NCBI GenBank assembly: GCA_002392655.1
Contig: DGHK01000015.1
Location: 1 to 9,440 of the forward strand
DNA length: 9,440 bases
From: Lachnospiraceae bacterium UBA3850
GTDB taxonomy: Bacteria; Bacillota; Clostridia; Lachnospirales; Lachnospiraceae
Direction of reading: 5' to 3'
The translations under genes were made by a program, and so were the position numbers. Positions 1 to 7,834 of this stretch are shown in pieces. The stretch's first letter is position 1. The number at the start of each line of letters is the position of its first letter. The notes under the pieces were generated by a model. The model searched no databases. It saw nothing but the letters and a program-made list of their open reading frames with translations, and was not told the origin of the DNA.

Positions 1-734
1 AGTTTACACCGGATGTTCTTCCGAGCGACATACTGGGATTCTCTATGTATAATTCCGCAACAAAAGAATTTGAATACAGGCCCGGATCGGTATTCTGCAA
101 TCTGTTCCTTGCAGATGAGATAAACCGTACATCTCCGAAAACACAGTCGGCTCTTTTAGAGGTAATGGAGGAGGGAACTGCAACTGTTGATGGCGTAACA
201 AGAAAGCTTCCGGATCCTTTCGTAGTTATTGCGACAGAAAATCCATATGGTTCATCAGGAACACAGATGCTTCCTGAGTCGCAGCTTGACAGATTTATGG
301 TTTGTCTGTCCATGGGTTACCCTGAACACCGAGATGCAGTTCAGATATTAAAAGGAAATGCACTTAATCCGATAAGCCATGTTCAGAGTGTAATGGGAAT
401 CGATGAGATGCTCGAGCTCAGAAAACTCTGTAATGACATGTTTATTCGTGAAGAAATATATGAATATATAGTAACGCTGGTTGAAGAGACCAGAAGAAAT
501 GAGATGTTTTCTATGGGTGCAAGCCCTCGTGGAACTATAGCACTTCTCAATATGGCAAAAGCCATAGCTGTTATAGATGGAAGGGACTTCGTTACTGCGG
601 AGGATGTTCAGGATGTTGTGCCTGATACTCTCGGTCACAGAGTAAAGCTCGGACAGAAAGCAAGAGCTCAGGGAATGAATATGGAGATGGCGCTGAGAGG
701 ACTCATAAGCTATGTTCCGGCCCCAAGATCATAA
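1..734 (+). CDS. MoxR-family AAA+ ATPase (3' part, 5' end outside window)
   Basis: This is the C-terminal portion of a MoxR-type AAA+ ATPase, a cytoplasmic chaperone-like ATPase usually paired with DUF58 and transglutaminase or VWA proteins. The frame is open from base 3, and its first residues (FTPDVLPSDILGFS) match the conserved MoxR stretch after Walker A, so the ATG at 45 is internal. Visible motifs are Walker B with LADEINRT (about 108-131), the following SALLEVMEEG helix, sensor 1 in VIATENP (about 228-245), the arginine-finger segment SQLDRFM, and a sensor 2-like ASPRG near 520-535. Walker A would lie upstream of the window. The C-terminal lid contains the typical DVQDVVPDTLGHR stretch near 601-645. 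The gene ends at TAA 732-734, 51 nt before the DUF58 gene. Family assignment is firm; the physiological client is unknown. Confidence 0.95.
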   Translation, partial: FTPDVLPSDILGFSMYNSATKEFEYRPGSVFCNLFLADEINRTSPKTQSALLEVMEEGTATVDGVTRKLPDPFVVIATENPYGSSGTQMLPESQLDRFMVCLSMGYPEHRDAVQILKGNALNPISHVQSVMGIDEMLELRKLCNDMFIREEIYEYIVTLVEETRRNEMFSMGASPRGTIALLNMAKAIAVIDGRDFVTAEDVQDVVPDTLGHRVKLGQKARAQGMNMEMALRGLISYVPAPRS

Positions 735-785
735 TCAGACAACTTGAAATAATACAATTGATGATTACTTCTAATAGATAAATAA

Positions 786-1868
786 ATGGCAAAAAACATA
801 TCAGAAAAAGAAAAGAATAACAAACCTCTGAAAACCAGAGTGCATCCTACCAGGATTATAGCGTACGGCGTTCAGCTCGCTATAATTATTTTCATGTATG
901 ATTTTTTGAGAAATCATTTCATGATGCTGGCGCTGTCCATAGTAATAGCGCTTCCGATACTTGATATGATAGCACTCTTTTTCATATGCAGAGGTGTAAG
1001 TATAAATCTCACAGCTCCGGAGAAGGATGTGAGTCGTTTTAATATGGGATATCTGAAGCTTGTTCTTAAGAATACGTCCTACCTGGTTTCTTATGATGTA
1101 TGTGTCAGACTACAGGCCGAGAATACATTTTATAATGATTCAAACTCTGTGATCATTTCCCTTCCCTGTAGTGCCAGAACGGATTATGAAAAACAGATTC
1201 CGGTGACCTATTCGATGAATGGAACTTACAGATATGACATCACGGAATTTACTGTCAGAGATTTTCTCGGATTTGTTTCTTTCAAAAAGAAGGCAGAGGC
1301 TTCGGCAGAGGTAAATGTATATCCGGACGGTTACACGATTGTCGGATTTGATCTGACTGATATGTCCAGAGGAATGACGGAGAGTGAGGAAACTGTAAAA
1401 AGAGGACATGATTTTTCCGATGTATCTGATGTCAGGGAGTATATCCCCGGTGATAAGCTGATGAGCATTCACTGGAAGCTTTCAGCTAAAAGAGATATCC
1501 TGATGGTTAAGGATAGAGTGTCGATGTCAGATCAGCAGATGATCATCCTCCCTGAGCTTTCCGGAAGTGATGAAGCTGTTGACGAGATACTGTCGCTTAC
1601 ATATACGATCATTGTTAAGCTGGTCAGAGATCAGACATATGTGAGACTGACATGGTGGAGCGAGAATAATTTTGCTTTTGAGGAGAGGCAGATAATGAAT
1701 CTGGACAATCTCAGAGAAGCATTTGCAGATATATACTATGAGAGGATCTATCCGGATCCTGAGATAACCAAGTCTTATATGAGAAGCATAAGGCCTGAAC
1801 TTAAGGCATATGTAAATGTATGTATGAAAAATGGAGAAGCTGACGCAGTTATAGTTGAACAGGACTGA
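786..1868 (+). CDS. DUF58 domain membrane protein
   Basis: A 360-residue DUF58-family protein. Two hydrophobic segments near residues 24-41 and 45-68 anchor it in the membrane; the rest carries the DUF58 region, with the signature REYIPGD..SIHWK.SAK at residues 217-235. DUF58 proteins are typically encoded next to MoxR ATPases and transglutaminase-like membrane proteins, exactly as here, and are thought to act with them in an envelope process; the biochemical role is not established. The first in-frame ATG directly follows an in-frame TAA at 783-785, so the start cannot lie further upstream. No clear Shine-Dalgarno sequence precedes it, the leader being A/T-rich, so initiation may be weak or leaderless-like within the operon message. 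The stop lies 4 nt before the best start of the next gene, implying co-transcription. Confidence 0.92.
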   Translation: MAKNISEKEKNNKPLKTRVHPTRIIAYGVQLAIIIFMYDFLRNHFMMLALSIVIALPILDMIALFFICRGVSINLTAPEKDVSRFNMGYLKLVLKNTSYLVSYDVCVRLQAENTFYNDSNSVIISLPCSARTDYEKQIPVTYSMNGTYRYDITEFTVRDFLGFVSFKKKAEASAEVNVYPDGYTIVGFDLTDMSRGMTESEETVKRGHDFSDVSDVREYIPGDKLMSIHWKLSAKRDILMVKDRVSMSDQQMIILPELSGSDEAVDEILSLTYTIIVKLVRDQTYVRLTWWSENNFAFEERQIMNLDNLREAFADIYYERIYPDPEITKSYMRSIRPELKAYVNVCMKNGEADAVIVEQD

Positions 1869-1872
1869 TACT

Positions 1873-4245
1873 ATGAATAATTATACCGGCTATATTGGAC
1901 CATATAACGAACCGACTAAAACTAAAAAGCAGAAGCGGAATGTGTCAGCATGGAAATATGAGGACAGAAGCTCCGTACCTCTATGTAAGGGTGTCGAGAT
2001 TTCGGAATCAGTGTATGAGATAAGTGAGAACAGATATCATACGTTGATCCTGAAGGGCCTGATAGTCTATTTTATTACTGCGGGCGGAATGGGCGCATAC
2101 TTGACAGCGCTTAACATTGATTTTAACCAGATACTTTTTAACATATTTATTCTGGGAACGGCGATAATTTGTGCGGTCCTTTATCACAGCTGGAAGTCTG
2201 AGAATCTGGGCTATCTGGTTTTCTTCGCGTTTTATGCGGGAGGAATATTTGTACTGAGAGATTATCTGAACTCTGGTTTCTATGCCATCCTGAATAGCAC
2301 TGTGGACTGGGCATCCATTTACTTTGATACCGAAGGTCTCCAGACCTATAACGAGCGTATCACAGACAGATATGTTACTGTTACGGTTGCGGCCATTATA
2401 ATTGGTATCGCTGTGAATATACTTTTGAATAACTACATACTGAGACGTGCCAGATATATGCTCGCCATCGGTATTGCGCTTGGACTGAATATTATTCCAT
2501 TCTATATGGAGATTGAACCGGATACTATCTACACGATAATGGTTCTTGCCGGAATCCTCATGACCTACGTATTAAAGAGTGGCAGACATTTCTATCTGAG
2601 CAGACGAGATCATGTGTTTAAGAGGAGTAAAAAAGGTCTCACTTATGCGCTTGATTTCAAGTCGCTTTGGCAGGGCATGGCTATAATCGGCCTCGTGATT
2701 TTGTCTATAGTCGGAACTATGTCTATAGTTTATGATAAGGTCTATTATGATTCTGAACGTATGGATAGTGAAGGTAAGGAAGCGAGCCGTGAGATGTTCC
2801 AGAATTTCATCATGCTCGGCTTTATGGGTTTGTTCAATTTCTACCCGAATAACGGCGGCCTGTCCACTGGTGAGCTGGGTGGTGTATCCTCTATCAGACT
2901 GGACTATGAAACTGATATAACAGTAACCTTTACACCGTATAGTAATTCAACGCTTTATATCCGTAATTTTGTGGGCGATATATATAAGCCTTACGATAAT
3001 GTGTGGGTTTCTCACGAGGAAAACTACATGAAAAATTCCGGTTATGACGCAGAAGTAAATGCACTTAAGAAGGCTTATGAAAATAAAGAAGAGTATACCG
3101 CAAGGGGCTATATGACTATAACAAATGTAGCTGCGCCGACTCTCTGTTATCAGCCTTATTATTCGGATGGGGACAGGAAGCCTGTTTACTACGGACAGTC
3201 GAAGAGTTATACATATTATCCGCTTTATTATGAAAGTACTTCCAAGATCAATTCTTATGAACCGGATGAGGTATATCTCAAGGTTCCGAAGGACAATAGG
3301 AAGGCTATAAACCAGTTTATAAAGGATGCCAACATTACCGGTGATAATCCCGAAGAGGTAGTTAAGCAGATAGCAGATTATTATCAGCAAAATGTACCTT
3401 ATACCGTACGTCCCGGAGCAACTCCATGGAATGAGGATTTTGTCAATTATTTCCTGACGAAAAATAAAAAAGGCTACTGTGCACATTTTGCATCAGCGGC
3501 AACTCTGATCCTGAGAGCAAAGGGGATTCCGGCCAGATACTGTGAGGGCTATGCGATATCATTTACTCAGGTACTTGATAGTGGTGAGCTCATAAGTGAA
3601 GAATCGTACGATTCATATTTTGATGGTTACAATTCTCTGGGACAGACCGGTCTTGTCAGCGTAGATGCATCAGATGCAGATGCTCATGCCTGGGTTGAGG
3701 TATTTGATAAAGAACGAGGCTGGGTTGAGGTTGAGGTGACACCGTCTGCAGGACTTGAGGATGCGGATGAAGACGAAAGCTTCTGGGATTCATTTAATAA
3801 TATGTTCGGAGACGGAGAGACCGGCTATGGCGATAATCAGAGCAGTAATACAGACAGATTCTCCATATCAGGTGCAGATCGTGTTATGCGCTATATAGCA
3901 TTTGCTGTGATGATAATAACCATTATCGGACTTATCATATTCGGATTTATAAAGCTGTGGCCATTCATCAGATACAAGATTGATTACAGCAGGGCAGGTA
4001 TATCAGACAAGCTGATACTCAAGTATACAAGATACATCAAAAAGAAAAAGAAGAAGGAGAAGCTTCTGAGAGACAAGATGAACTACACCGATCAGCTGAG
4101 ATTTTTGATGGCGGGCGACGCCGCCGGAAGAGAAAGGCTGGGTGATATACTCGAACGTGCAGGCTTCTCAGATAAGGAGATAAGCAGAGAAGATTTTGAG
4201 TATGCGGACAGTACGGTGGAGTATATCTTCGGAAAAAAGAAGTAA
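1873..4245 (+). CDS. Polytopic transglutaminase-like membrane protein (TgpA-like architecture)
   Basis: A 790-residue membrane protein. About seven hydrophobic segments lie in the first ~290 residues (near 57-79, 84-105, 111-128, 166-188, 193-211, 218-235, 266-287). A large extracytoplasmic region with a transglutaminase-like core follows, then one TM near 673-698 and a basic cytoplasmic tail with a run of lysines. The core shows the catalytic Cys in KGYCAHFASA (Cys536), the His in DAHAWVEV (His605) and the third-residue motif as GWVEVEVTP, where Glu621 takes the usual Asp position. The same N-TM/transglutaminase/C-TM plan is seen in TgpA-type proteins encoded beside MoxR and DUF58. The substrate is unknown. 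I chose ATG 1873 because AGGA at 1861-1864 is well spaced; an upstream in-frame TTG at 1855 would overlap the DUF58 gene and lacks a ribosome binding site. Confidence 0.92.
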   Translation: MNNYTGYIGPYNEPTKTKKQKRNVSAWKYEDRSSVPLCKGVEISESVYEISENRYHTLILKGLIVYFITAGGMGAYLTALNIDFNQILFNIFILGTAIICAVLYHSWKSENLGYLVFFAFYAGGIFVLRDYLNSGFYAILNSTVDWASIYFDTEGLQTYNERITDRYVTVTVAAIIIGIAVNILLNNYILRRARYMLAIGIALGLNIIPFYMEIEPDTIYTIMVLAGILMTYVLKSGRHFYLSRRDHVFKRSKKGLTYALDFKSLWQGMAIIGLVILSIVGTMSIVYDKVYYDSERMDSEGKEASREMFQNFIMLGFMGLFNFYPNNGGLSTGELGGVSSIRLDYETDITVTFTPYSNSTLYIRNFVGDIYKPYDNVWVSHEENYMKNSGYDAEVNALKKAYENKEEYTARGYMTITNVAAPTLCYQPYYSDGDRKPVYYGQSKSYTYYPLYYESTSKINSYEPDEVYLKVPKDNRKAINQFIKDANITGDNPEEVVKQIADYYQQNVPYTVRPGATPWNEDFVNYFLTKNKKGYCAHFASAATLILRAKGIPARYCEGYAISFTQVLDSGELISEESYDSYFDGYNSLGQTGLVSVDASDADAHAWVEVFDKERGWVEVEVTPSAGLEDADEDESFWDSFNNMFGDGETGYGDNQSSNTDRFSISGADRVMRYIAFAVMIITIIGLIIFGFIKLWPFIRYKIDYSRAGISDKLILKYTRYIKKKKKKEKLLRDKMNYTDQLRFLMAGDAAGRERLGDILERAGFSDKEISREDFEYADSTVEYIFGKKK

Positions 4246-4254
4246 AGAAATAGT

Positions 4255-4290
4255 TTGACAAATATAAAAGCTTTGTGTTAGTTTATACAC
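4255..4290 (+). promoter_or_regulatory. Probable promoter of the leuA leader transcript
   Basis: A perfect -35 hexamer TTGACA lies at 4255-4260, 9 nt after the transglutaminase gene stop and just upstream of the T-box leader. The -10 is poor: TAGTTT at 4279-4284 has an 18-nt spacer, and the more A/T-like TTATAC at 4283-4288 is too far away at 22 nt. The position is right for a T-box transcript starting around 4290-4300. No intrinsic terminator is visible between the transglutaminase stop and this site, so some read-through from the upstream operon is possible. Confidence 0.55.
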
Positions 4291-4304
4291 ATCAATTAAA
4301 TATT

Positions 4305-4600
4305 CGTCAAATGCGTTGATGGAGAATAGTAGGTGTTAATGATTCCTGACAGCTTGAACTGAGTTGTCGAAGAGAACTGCCGGGTGGTGCAAGGCAGAGG
4401 ATAGTTTCACTGAACTCGCTTCTGAGCAGGTTAGGGGAAATCATAGTAGTCTGACCCGGGTCCTCCCGTTACAGAGGAGAGATATAAGAGCTTTCGTAGC
4501 CCCGTATCGATGAGTGCATGTGCATAGCACATGAAGTAGAGTGGTACCGCGTGATTCACGTCTCTACAGACCGTAAGGTTTGTAGAGGCGTTTCTTAGTT
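4305..4600 (+). promoter_or_regulatory. Leucine T-box leader upstream of leuA
   Basis: A complete T-box RNA that senses uncharged tRNA-Leu and allows transcription of leuA when leucine is short. Stem I shows the AGAGA motif (4371-4375) followed by the distal helix CTGCC/GGCAG (4377-4381 with 4393-4397) closing the GGGTGGTGCAA loop. The 3' side contains GAA-CTC-GCTTCTGAG, the usual specifier-loop context, making CTC (4415-4417, Leu) the specifier codon. The T-box motif AGAGTGGTACCGCG is at 4538-4551; its UGGU can pair with an NCCA end whose discriminator is A, as expected for tRNA-Leu. GTAGAG (4536-4541) can pair with CTCTAC (4562-4567) as the antiterminator, mutually exclusive with the terminator. 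The leucine specifier agrees with the downstream gene, an independent confirmation. Confidence 0.95.
4559..4597 (+). terminator. T-box intrinsic terminator
   Basis: A 14-bp stem forms between 4559-4572 and 4577-4590 with a GTAA loop; two of the pairs are G-U. It is followed by TTTCTTAGTTT, a short and interrupted U tract. The 5' arm shares CTCTAC with the antiterminator, so the two folds compete, as expected for T-box attenuation. Confidence 0.88.
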
Positions 4601-4616
4601 TATGAGAGTCTCGCAG

Positions 4617-4761
4617 CTGACATAACACGTTTCTCGGCATCGCTCCCGCTTCCGTTTGGGATTCCCCTAGCGGCCGCTAACGCTCGCTAAGCTCTCACTT
4701 CGCTGAGCTCGTGAATCGCTAAGCGCCGAGACCCAAAAGGTCCTCGAAACGTGTTTGTCAG
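4617..4761. repeat. GC-rich compound palindrome within the leuA leader
   Basis: A ~145-nt element bounded by CTGACATAACACGTTTC (4617-4633) and its near-exact inverse GAAACGTGTTTGTCAG (4746-4761, one base shorter). Inside, CTCGG (4633-4637) and CGCT pair with AGCG and CCGAG (4722-4730). Further hairpins include GAGACC-CAAAA-GGTCCTC (4728-4744), the perfect palindrome TAGCGGCCGCTA (4668-4679) and AGCTC...GAGCT (4690-4709). It is visibly more GC-rich than the A/T-rich sequence on both sides and lies downstream of the T-box terminator, so it is transcribed only on read-through. It carries no ORF of its own. It resembles a small mobile, MITE- or REP-like palindrome; an RNA regulatory or stability role is the alternative. 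The type cannot be settled without a genome-wide comparison. Confidence 0.7.
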
Positions 4762-4765
4762 ACTG

Positions 4766-4799
4766 CTCGACTAATAAAATAACTCGACTAATAAAATAA
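4766..4799. repeat. Perfect tandem duplication of a 17-nt unit
   Basis: CTCGACTAATAAAATAA occurs at 4766-4782 and again, head to tail and without change, at 4783-4799, immediately 3' of the GC-rich palindrome and before a run of seven to eight A residues. Both copies lie on the same side of the palindrome, so they are not a target-site duplication flanking it. It probably arose by slippage or is an end product of the neighbouring insertion. Confidence 0.9.
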
Positions 4800-4899
4800 T
4801 AAAAAAAGTTTTGTACCGAGCCGCCTGAGAAATGAGATATATGTGATAGGCTTGGAATCACTTGATAAAGGAAGAAAATAATAGTAAAATAAATAAGTT

Positions 4900-4915
4900 G
4901 GAGGTAATGGACATG
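4900..4915 (+). promoter_or_regulatory. leuA ribosome binding site that decides the start
   Basis: GGAGG at 4900-4904 stands 8 nt before ATG 4913 and only 2 nt before ATG 4907. The spacing strongly favours 4913. The open frame extends back to a TTG at 4862 (preceding AAAGGAAG-type purines are downstream of it), but that start lacks a suitable upstream site and would add a low-complexity N-terminus. Confidence 0.85.
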
Positions 4916-6595
4916 AAGAATTTTGAACACTACAGAAGAGGTTATTTCATGCCGCCGGTAGAGAGCACCGACTGGGTAAAGAAGGAGTATATAGACAAGG
5001 CTCCTATTTGGTGCAGTGTTGACCTGAGAGATGGTAATCAGGCGCTTGTGGTACCTATGAGTCTTGATGAAAAGCTTGAGTTTTATAAGGAGCTTATCAG
5101 GGTTGGATTCAAGGAAATAGAGATAGGATTTCCTGCAGCCAGTGAGACAGAGTATGAGTTCTGTCGCAGACTTATCGAGGACGATATGATTCCTGATGAT
5201 GTTACGATTCAGGTTCTTACTCAGGCGAGAGAGCATATAATTAAAAAGACATTTGAGGCAGTTCGAGGAGCTAATCCTAAAAATGTAATAGTTCATGTTT
5301 ATAATTCAACAAGCGTGGCACAGAGAGAGCAGGTTTTCAAGAAGTCGAAGGATGAGATAAAGCAGATAGCTATAGATGGTGCTGCTCTTCTGAAGAAGCT
5401 TGCTGATGAGGATGGAGCAGAGTACAGATTTGAGTACAGTCCGGAAAGCTTTACAGGTACTGAGCCGGAGTATGCACTGGAGGTGTGTAATGCAGTACTT
5501 GATGTATGGCAGCCTACACCTGAACGTAAGGCTATCATCAATCTTCCTGCAACAGTTGAGATGTCACTTCCTCATGTATATGCAAGTCAGATTGAGTACA
5601 TGAGCAAGAATATGAAATATCGTGAAAATGTTGTTCTTTCACTTCACCCTCATAATGACAGAGGCTGTGGAGTTGCAGATGCTGAGCTTGGAATTCTTGC
5701 AGGTGCTGACAGAATAGAGGGAACACTTTTCGGCAATGGTGAGAGAACCGGTAATGTCGATGTTATAACTCTCGCTATGAATATGTATACACATGGAGTT
5801 GATCCTTGTCTTGATTTCTCTGATATGCCTCGCATTCAGGAGACCTATGAGAGACTTACGGGAATGGAGATATATCCAAGAGAACCATATTGCGGAAAGC
5901 TTGTCTTTGCTGCATTCTCAGGTTCACACCAGGATGCTATAGCAAAGGGAATGAAGTGGCGTGAAGAGGATCCGGATCAGATGTGGACAACACCATATCT
6001 TCCACTTAACCCTGAGGATATCGGACGTACCTATGATGGCGATGTTATCCGTATTAATTCTCAGTCCGGAAAGGGCGGAGTCGGATTTATACTTGAGACA
6101 AAATATGGCTTCAATCTTCCTAAGAAGATGAAGGAGGATGTCGGTTATGCCGTTAAGAGCGTATCAGATCACGGACATAAAGAGCTTCAGCCTGATGAGG
6201 TATACGAAGTATTCAAGAATAAGTATGTAAATATCAAGAGTCCTATCGAGTTCACGGAATGCCACTTCCAGCAGGTAGATGGTATCAGATGCGAACTTAC
6301 TATCGAAAGAGACGGTGTACACAAGGTTTATCACGGACAGGGAAATGGTCGTCTTGATGCTATAAGCAATGCGATAATGAGACATTTTGCTGTTACATTT
6401 GAGATAGTAAACTATGACGAGCATGCTCTTACCAGAGGCTCAAATTCTCAGGCCTGTGCATATGTTGCAATCCAGGTAGAAGGAGAGAATGAGATATTCT
6501 ACGGAGCAGGTATCCATACAGATATTATAGAGGCTTCTGCTTATGCACTTATAAGTGCGGTCAACAAGGCACTTCAGGAGAAGCATTTAAAATAA
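4913..6595 (+). CDS. leuA: 2-isopropylmalate synthase (type 2, long form)
   Basis: Condenses acetyl-CoA with 2-oxoisovalerate to 2-isopropylmalate, the committed step of leucine synthesis in the cytoplasm. At 560 residues it fits the longer yeast/actinobacterial-type LeuA. The N-terminal HMGL-like TIM barrel shows VDLRDGNQA near residues 36-44 (Arg39, metal-binding Asp40), the metal-binding LHPHND (His245, His247) and GNGERTGNVD ending the barrel (Asn281). A C-terminal regulatory domain follows, with DAISNAIMRHF and the GAGIHTDIIEASAYALISAVNK-like end split across residues ~535-557; in this family it mediates leucine feedback inhibition. Expression is under the upstream leucine T-box, so transcriptional and allosteric control both respond to leucine. 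The distance of 323 nt from T-box terminator to start is long because of the inserted palindrome. The next gene follows after 18 nt. Confidence 0.97.
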   Translation: MKNFEHYRRGYFMPPVESTDWVKKEYIDKAPIWCSVDLRDGNQALVVPMSLDEKLEFYKELIRVGFKEIEIGFPAASETEYEFCRRLIEDDMIPDDVTIQVLTQAREHIIKKTFEAVRGANPKNVIVHVYNSTSVAQREQVFKKSKDEIKQIAIDGAALLKKLADEDGAEYRFEYSPESFTGTEPEYALEVCNAVLDVWQPTPERKAIINLPATVEMSLPHVYASQIEYMSKNMKYRENVVLSLHPHNDRGCGVADAELGILAGADRIEGTLFGNGERTGNVDVITLAMNMYTHGVDPCLDFSDMPRIQETYERLTGMEIYPREPYCGKLVFAAFSGSHQDAIAKGMKWREEDPDQMWTTPYLPLNPEDIGRTYDGDVIRINSQSGKGGVGFILETKYGFNLPKKMKEDVGYAVKSVSDHGHKELQPDEVYEVFKNKYVNIKSPIEFTECHFQQVDGIRCELTIERDGVHKVYHGQGNGRLDAISNAIMRHFAVTFEIVNYDEHALTRGSNSQACAYVAIQVEGENEIFYGAGIHTDIIEASAYALISAVNKALQEKHLK

Positions 6596-6613
6596 AGACA
6601 GGATAAATCAATT

Positions 6614-7834
6614 ATGGCAAGAAGAAGTGACGACAATGTCATATATGTCTCCGGTTCAGAGGAAACCAGGAAGGAGAATGAACGCAGGAACAGCGAACGT
6701 AAGAAGAACAGGACCACTGCTATTATGGTGGCCCTGGCTCTGGTTGTTATAATCGGTGTTGCTGTTTTCGTTTATATGAAGATGAGAAACTTTAAAGGGA
6801 TTAAAGTCATTCAGTCTTCAGAGACTACATTTGATTCAAATGCAAACTATATTGAGTTTGGTGTGAATCTTCTTAAGTATACTCCTGATGGCGTGTCATA
6901 TATTAATGAAAATGGTGACACAGTCTGGACCGCCGGTGATGATTTTGACGTGCCTATAGCAGCAGTCTGCGAGGAATATGCAGTGGTTGCTGATAAGGGC
7001 GGTAATCTTGTTGCGGTCTTCAACGAGGAAGGACAGGTAAGCAGTGTTGATATGCCGTATTCTATCTGTGATATCGATGTTGCTGCACAGGGGGCATTTG
7101 CCGTAATACTTGAGTCTGACGAAACAAACTATATATATATGTATGATAAAAATGGAAATGTTGTCTATGAGATGAAAACCTCTATTGATAAGAGTGGATA
7201 TCCTATGGACATAACTGTTTCCGAAGATGGAAAGAAGCTTTTTACCAGTTACTTCAAGCTGGATGGCGTAAATATAAAAAACAATCTGACTGCTTACAAC
7301 TTCGATGAGGTTGGACAGAATGAGAATGCAGACCGAATGGTGGGCGGATTCTCTTTTGATGAGGAGATGATCCCGAAGGTTCAGTTTGTTTCAAATGATG
7401 CTATAGCTGCATTTTCTGATCAGAATATCAGACTCTATAATATGAAGGAGAAGCCATCTGAGAAAGCTGTTATCAAGTATGATGGCGAGGTTTCCAGCGT
7501 TTTCTATTGCTCAGATTATTTGGGAATTATAAAGCCCAATGCTGATGCCGGAAGCAGTGCAAAAAATATCATGCAGATTTACGATCTGTCCGGAAATGAA
7601 ATCTTCAAATACTCCTTCAGTATGGAGTATGACAACATCCATGCAACAGAAGACGAGATAATTATTACAGGAGGAAATCAATGTCTCATCGTTGAGAAGA
7701 GCGGTAGGACAAAATTTTCCTATACATTTGATGGAATGATAAAGTCTATGGTACCATCCTCAAGAAGCAATGAGTATGTTGTGACCATGGAGAATAAGAC
7801 CGAGACTATCAGATTAACTACTGAGGATAAATAG
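6614..7834 (+). CDS. DUF5711-like single-pass membrane protein, function unknown
   Basis: A 406-residue protein with a strongly charged cytoplasmic N-terminus (about residues 1-33, rich in Arg, Glu and Lys), one TM segment near 34-55, and a large extracytoplasmic domain. That domain is made of repeated short beta-rich stretches (for example VSYINENGDTVWTAGDD, YIYMYDKNGNVVYEMK, IMQIYDLSGNEIFKYSF), each with an x-x-NG/G turn, resembling the blades of a beta-propeller. It recalls the DUF5711 family of Clostridia, commonly encoded before CvpA. No catalytic motif is visible. AGGA at 6600-6603, 10 nt before the ATG, is a modest ribosome binding site. It lies 18 nt after leuA and abuts the next gene, so it should share their transcript. 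The family name is by recall; the propeller fold is inference. Confidence 0.85.
   Translation: MARRSDDNVIYVSGSEETRKENERRNSERKKNRTTAIMVALALVVIIGVAVFVYMKMRNFKGIKVIQSSETTFDSNANYIEFGVNLLKYTPDGVSYINENGDTVWTAGDDFDVPIAAVCEEYAVVADKGGNLVAVFNEEGQVSSVDMPYSICDIDVAAQGAFAVILESDETNYIYMYDKNGNVVYEMKTSIDKSGYPMDITVSEDGKKLFTSYFKLDGVNIKNNLTAYNFDEVGQNENADRMVGGFSFDEEMIPKVQFVSNDAIAAFSDQNIRLYNMKEKPSEKAVIKYDGEVSSVFYCSDYLGIIKPNADAGSSAKNIMQIYDLSGNEIFKYSFSMEYDNIHATEDEIIITGGNQCLIVEKSGRTKFSYTFDGMIKSMVPSSRSNEYVVTMENKTETIRLTTEDK

Noticed and set aside
1855..1872. Upstream TTG start for the transglutaminase-like gene
   Set aside because: It would overlap the DUF58 coding end and has no properly spaced ribosome binding site, whereas ATG 1873 has AGGA 8 nt upstream.
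2947..3486. A 179-codon open frame on the - strand, rich in Ile and Leu
   Set aside because: It lies wholly antisense to the transglutaminase-like gene across conserved coding sequence; the hydrophobic look comes from the antisense of acidic and Tyr/Asn-rich codons.
4617..4799. Palindrome flanked by target-site duplications
   Set aside because: The only exact direct repeat nearby is the tandem 17-mer, both copies of which lie on the same side of the element; no matching duplication flanks both ends.
4811..4841. Second promoter just before leuA (TTGTAC with GATATA)
   Set aside because: The spacing is 19 nt and both hexamers are poor matches; not strong enough to list as a feature.
4862..4912. 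N-terminal extension of LeuA from TTG 4862
   Set aside because: GGAGG at 4900-4904 is ideally placed for ATG 4913, and the extension is low-complexity and not typical of the family.
4667..5296. A 209-codon open frame on the - strand
   Set aside because: It overlaps the palindromic element and the strongly supported leuA N-terminus, has no recognisable domain, and its composition reflects the antisense of leuA.
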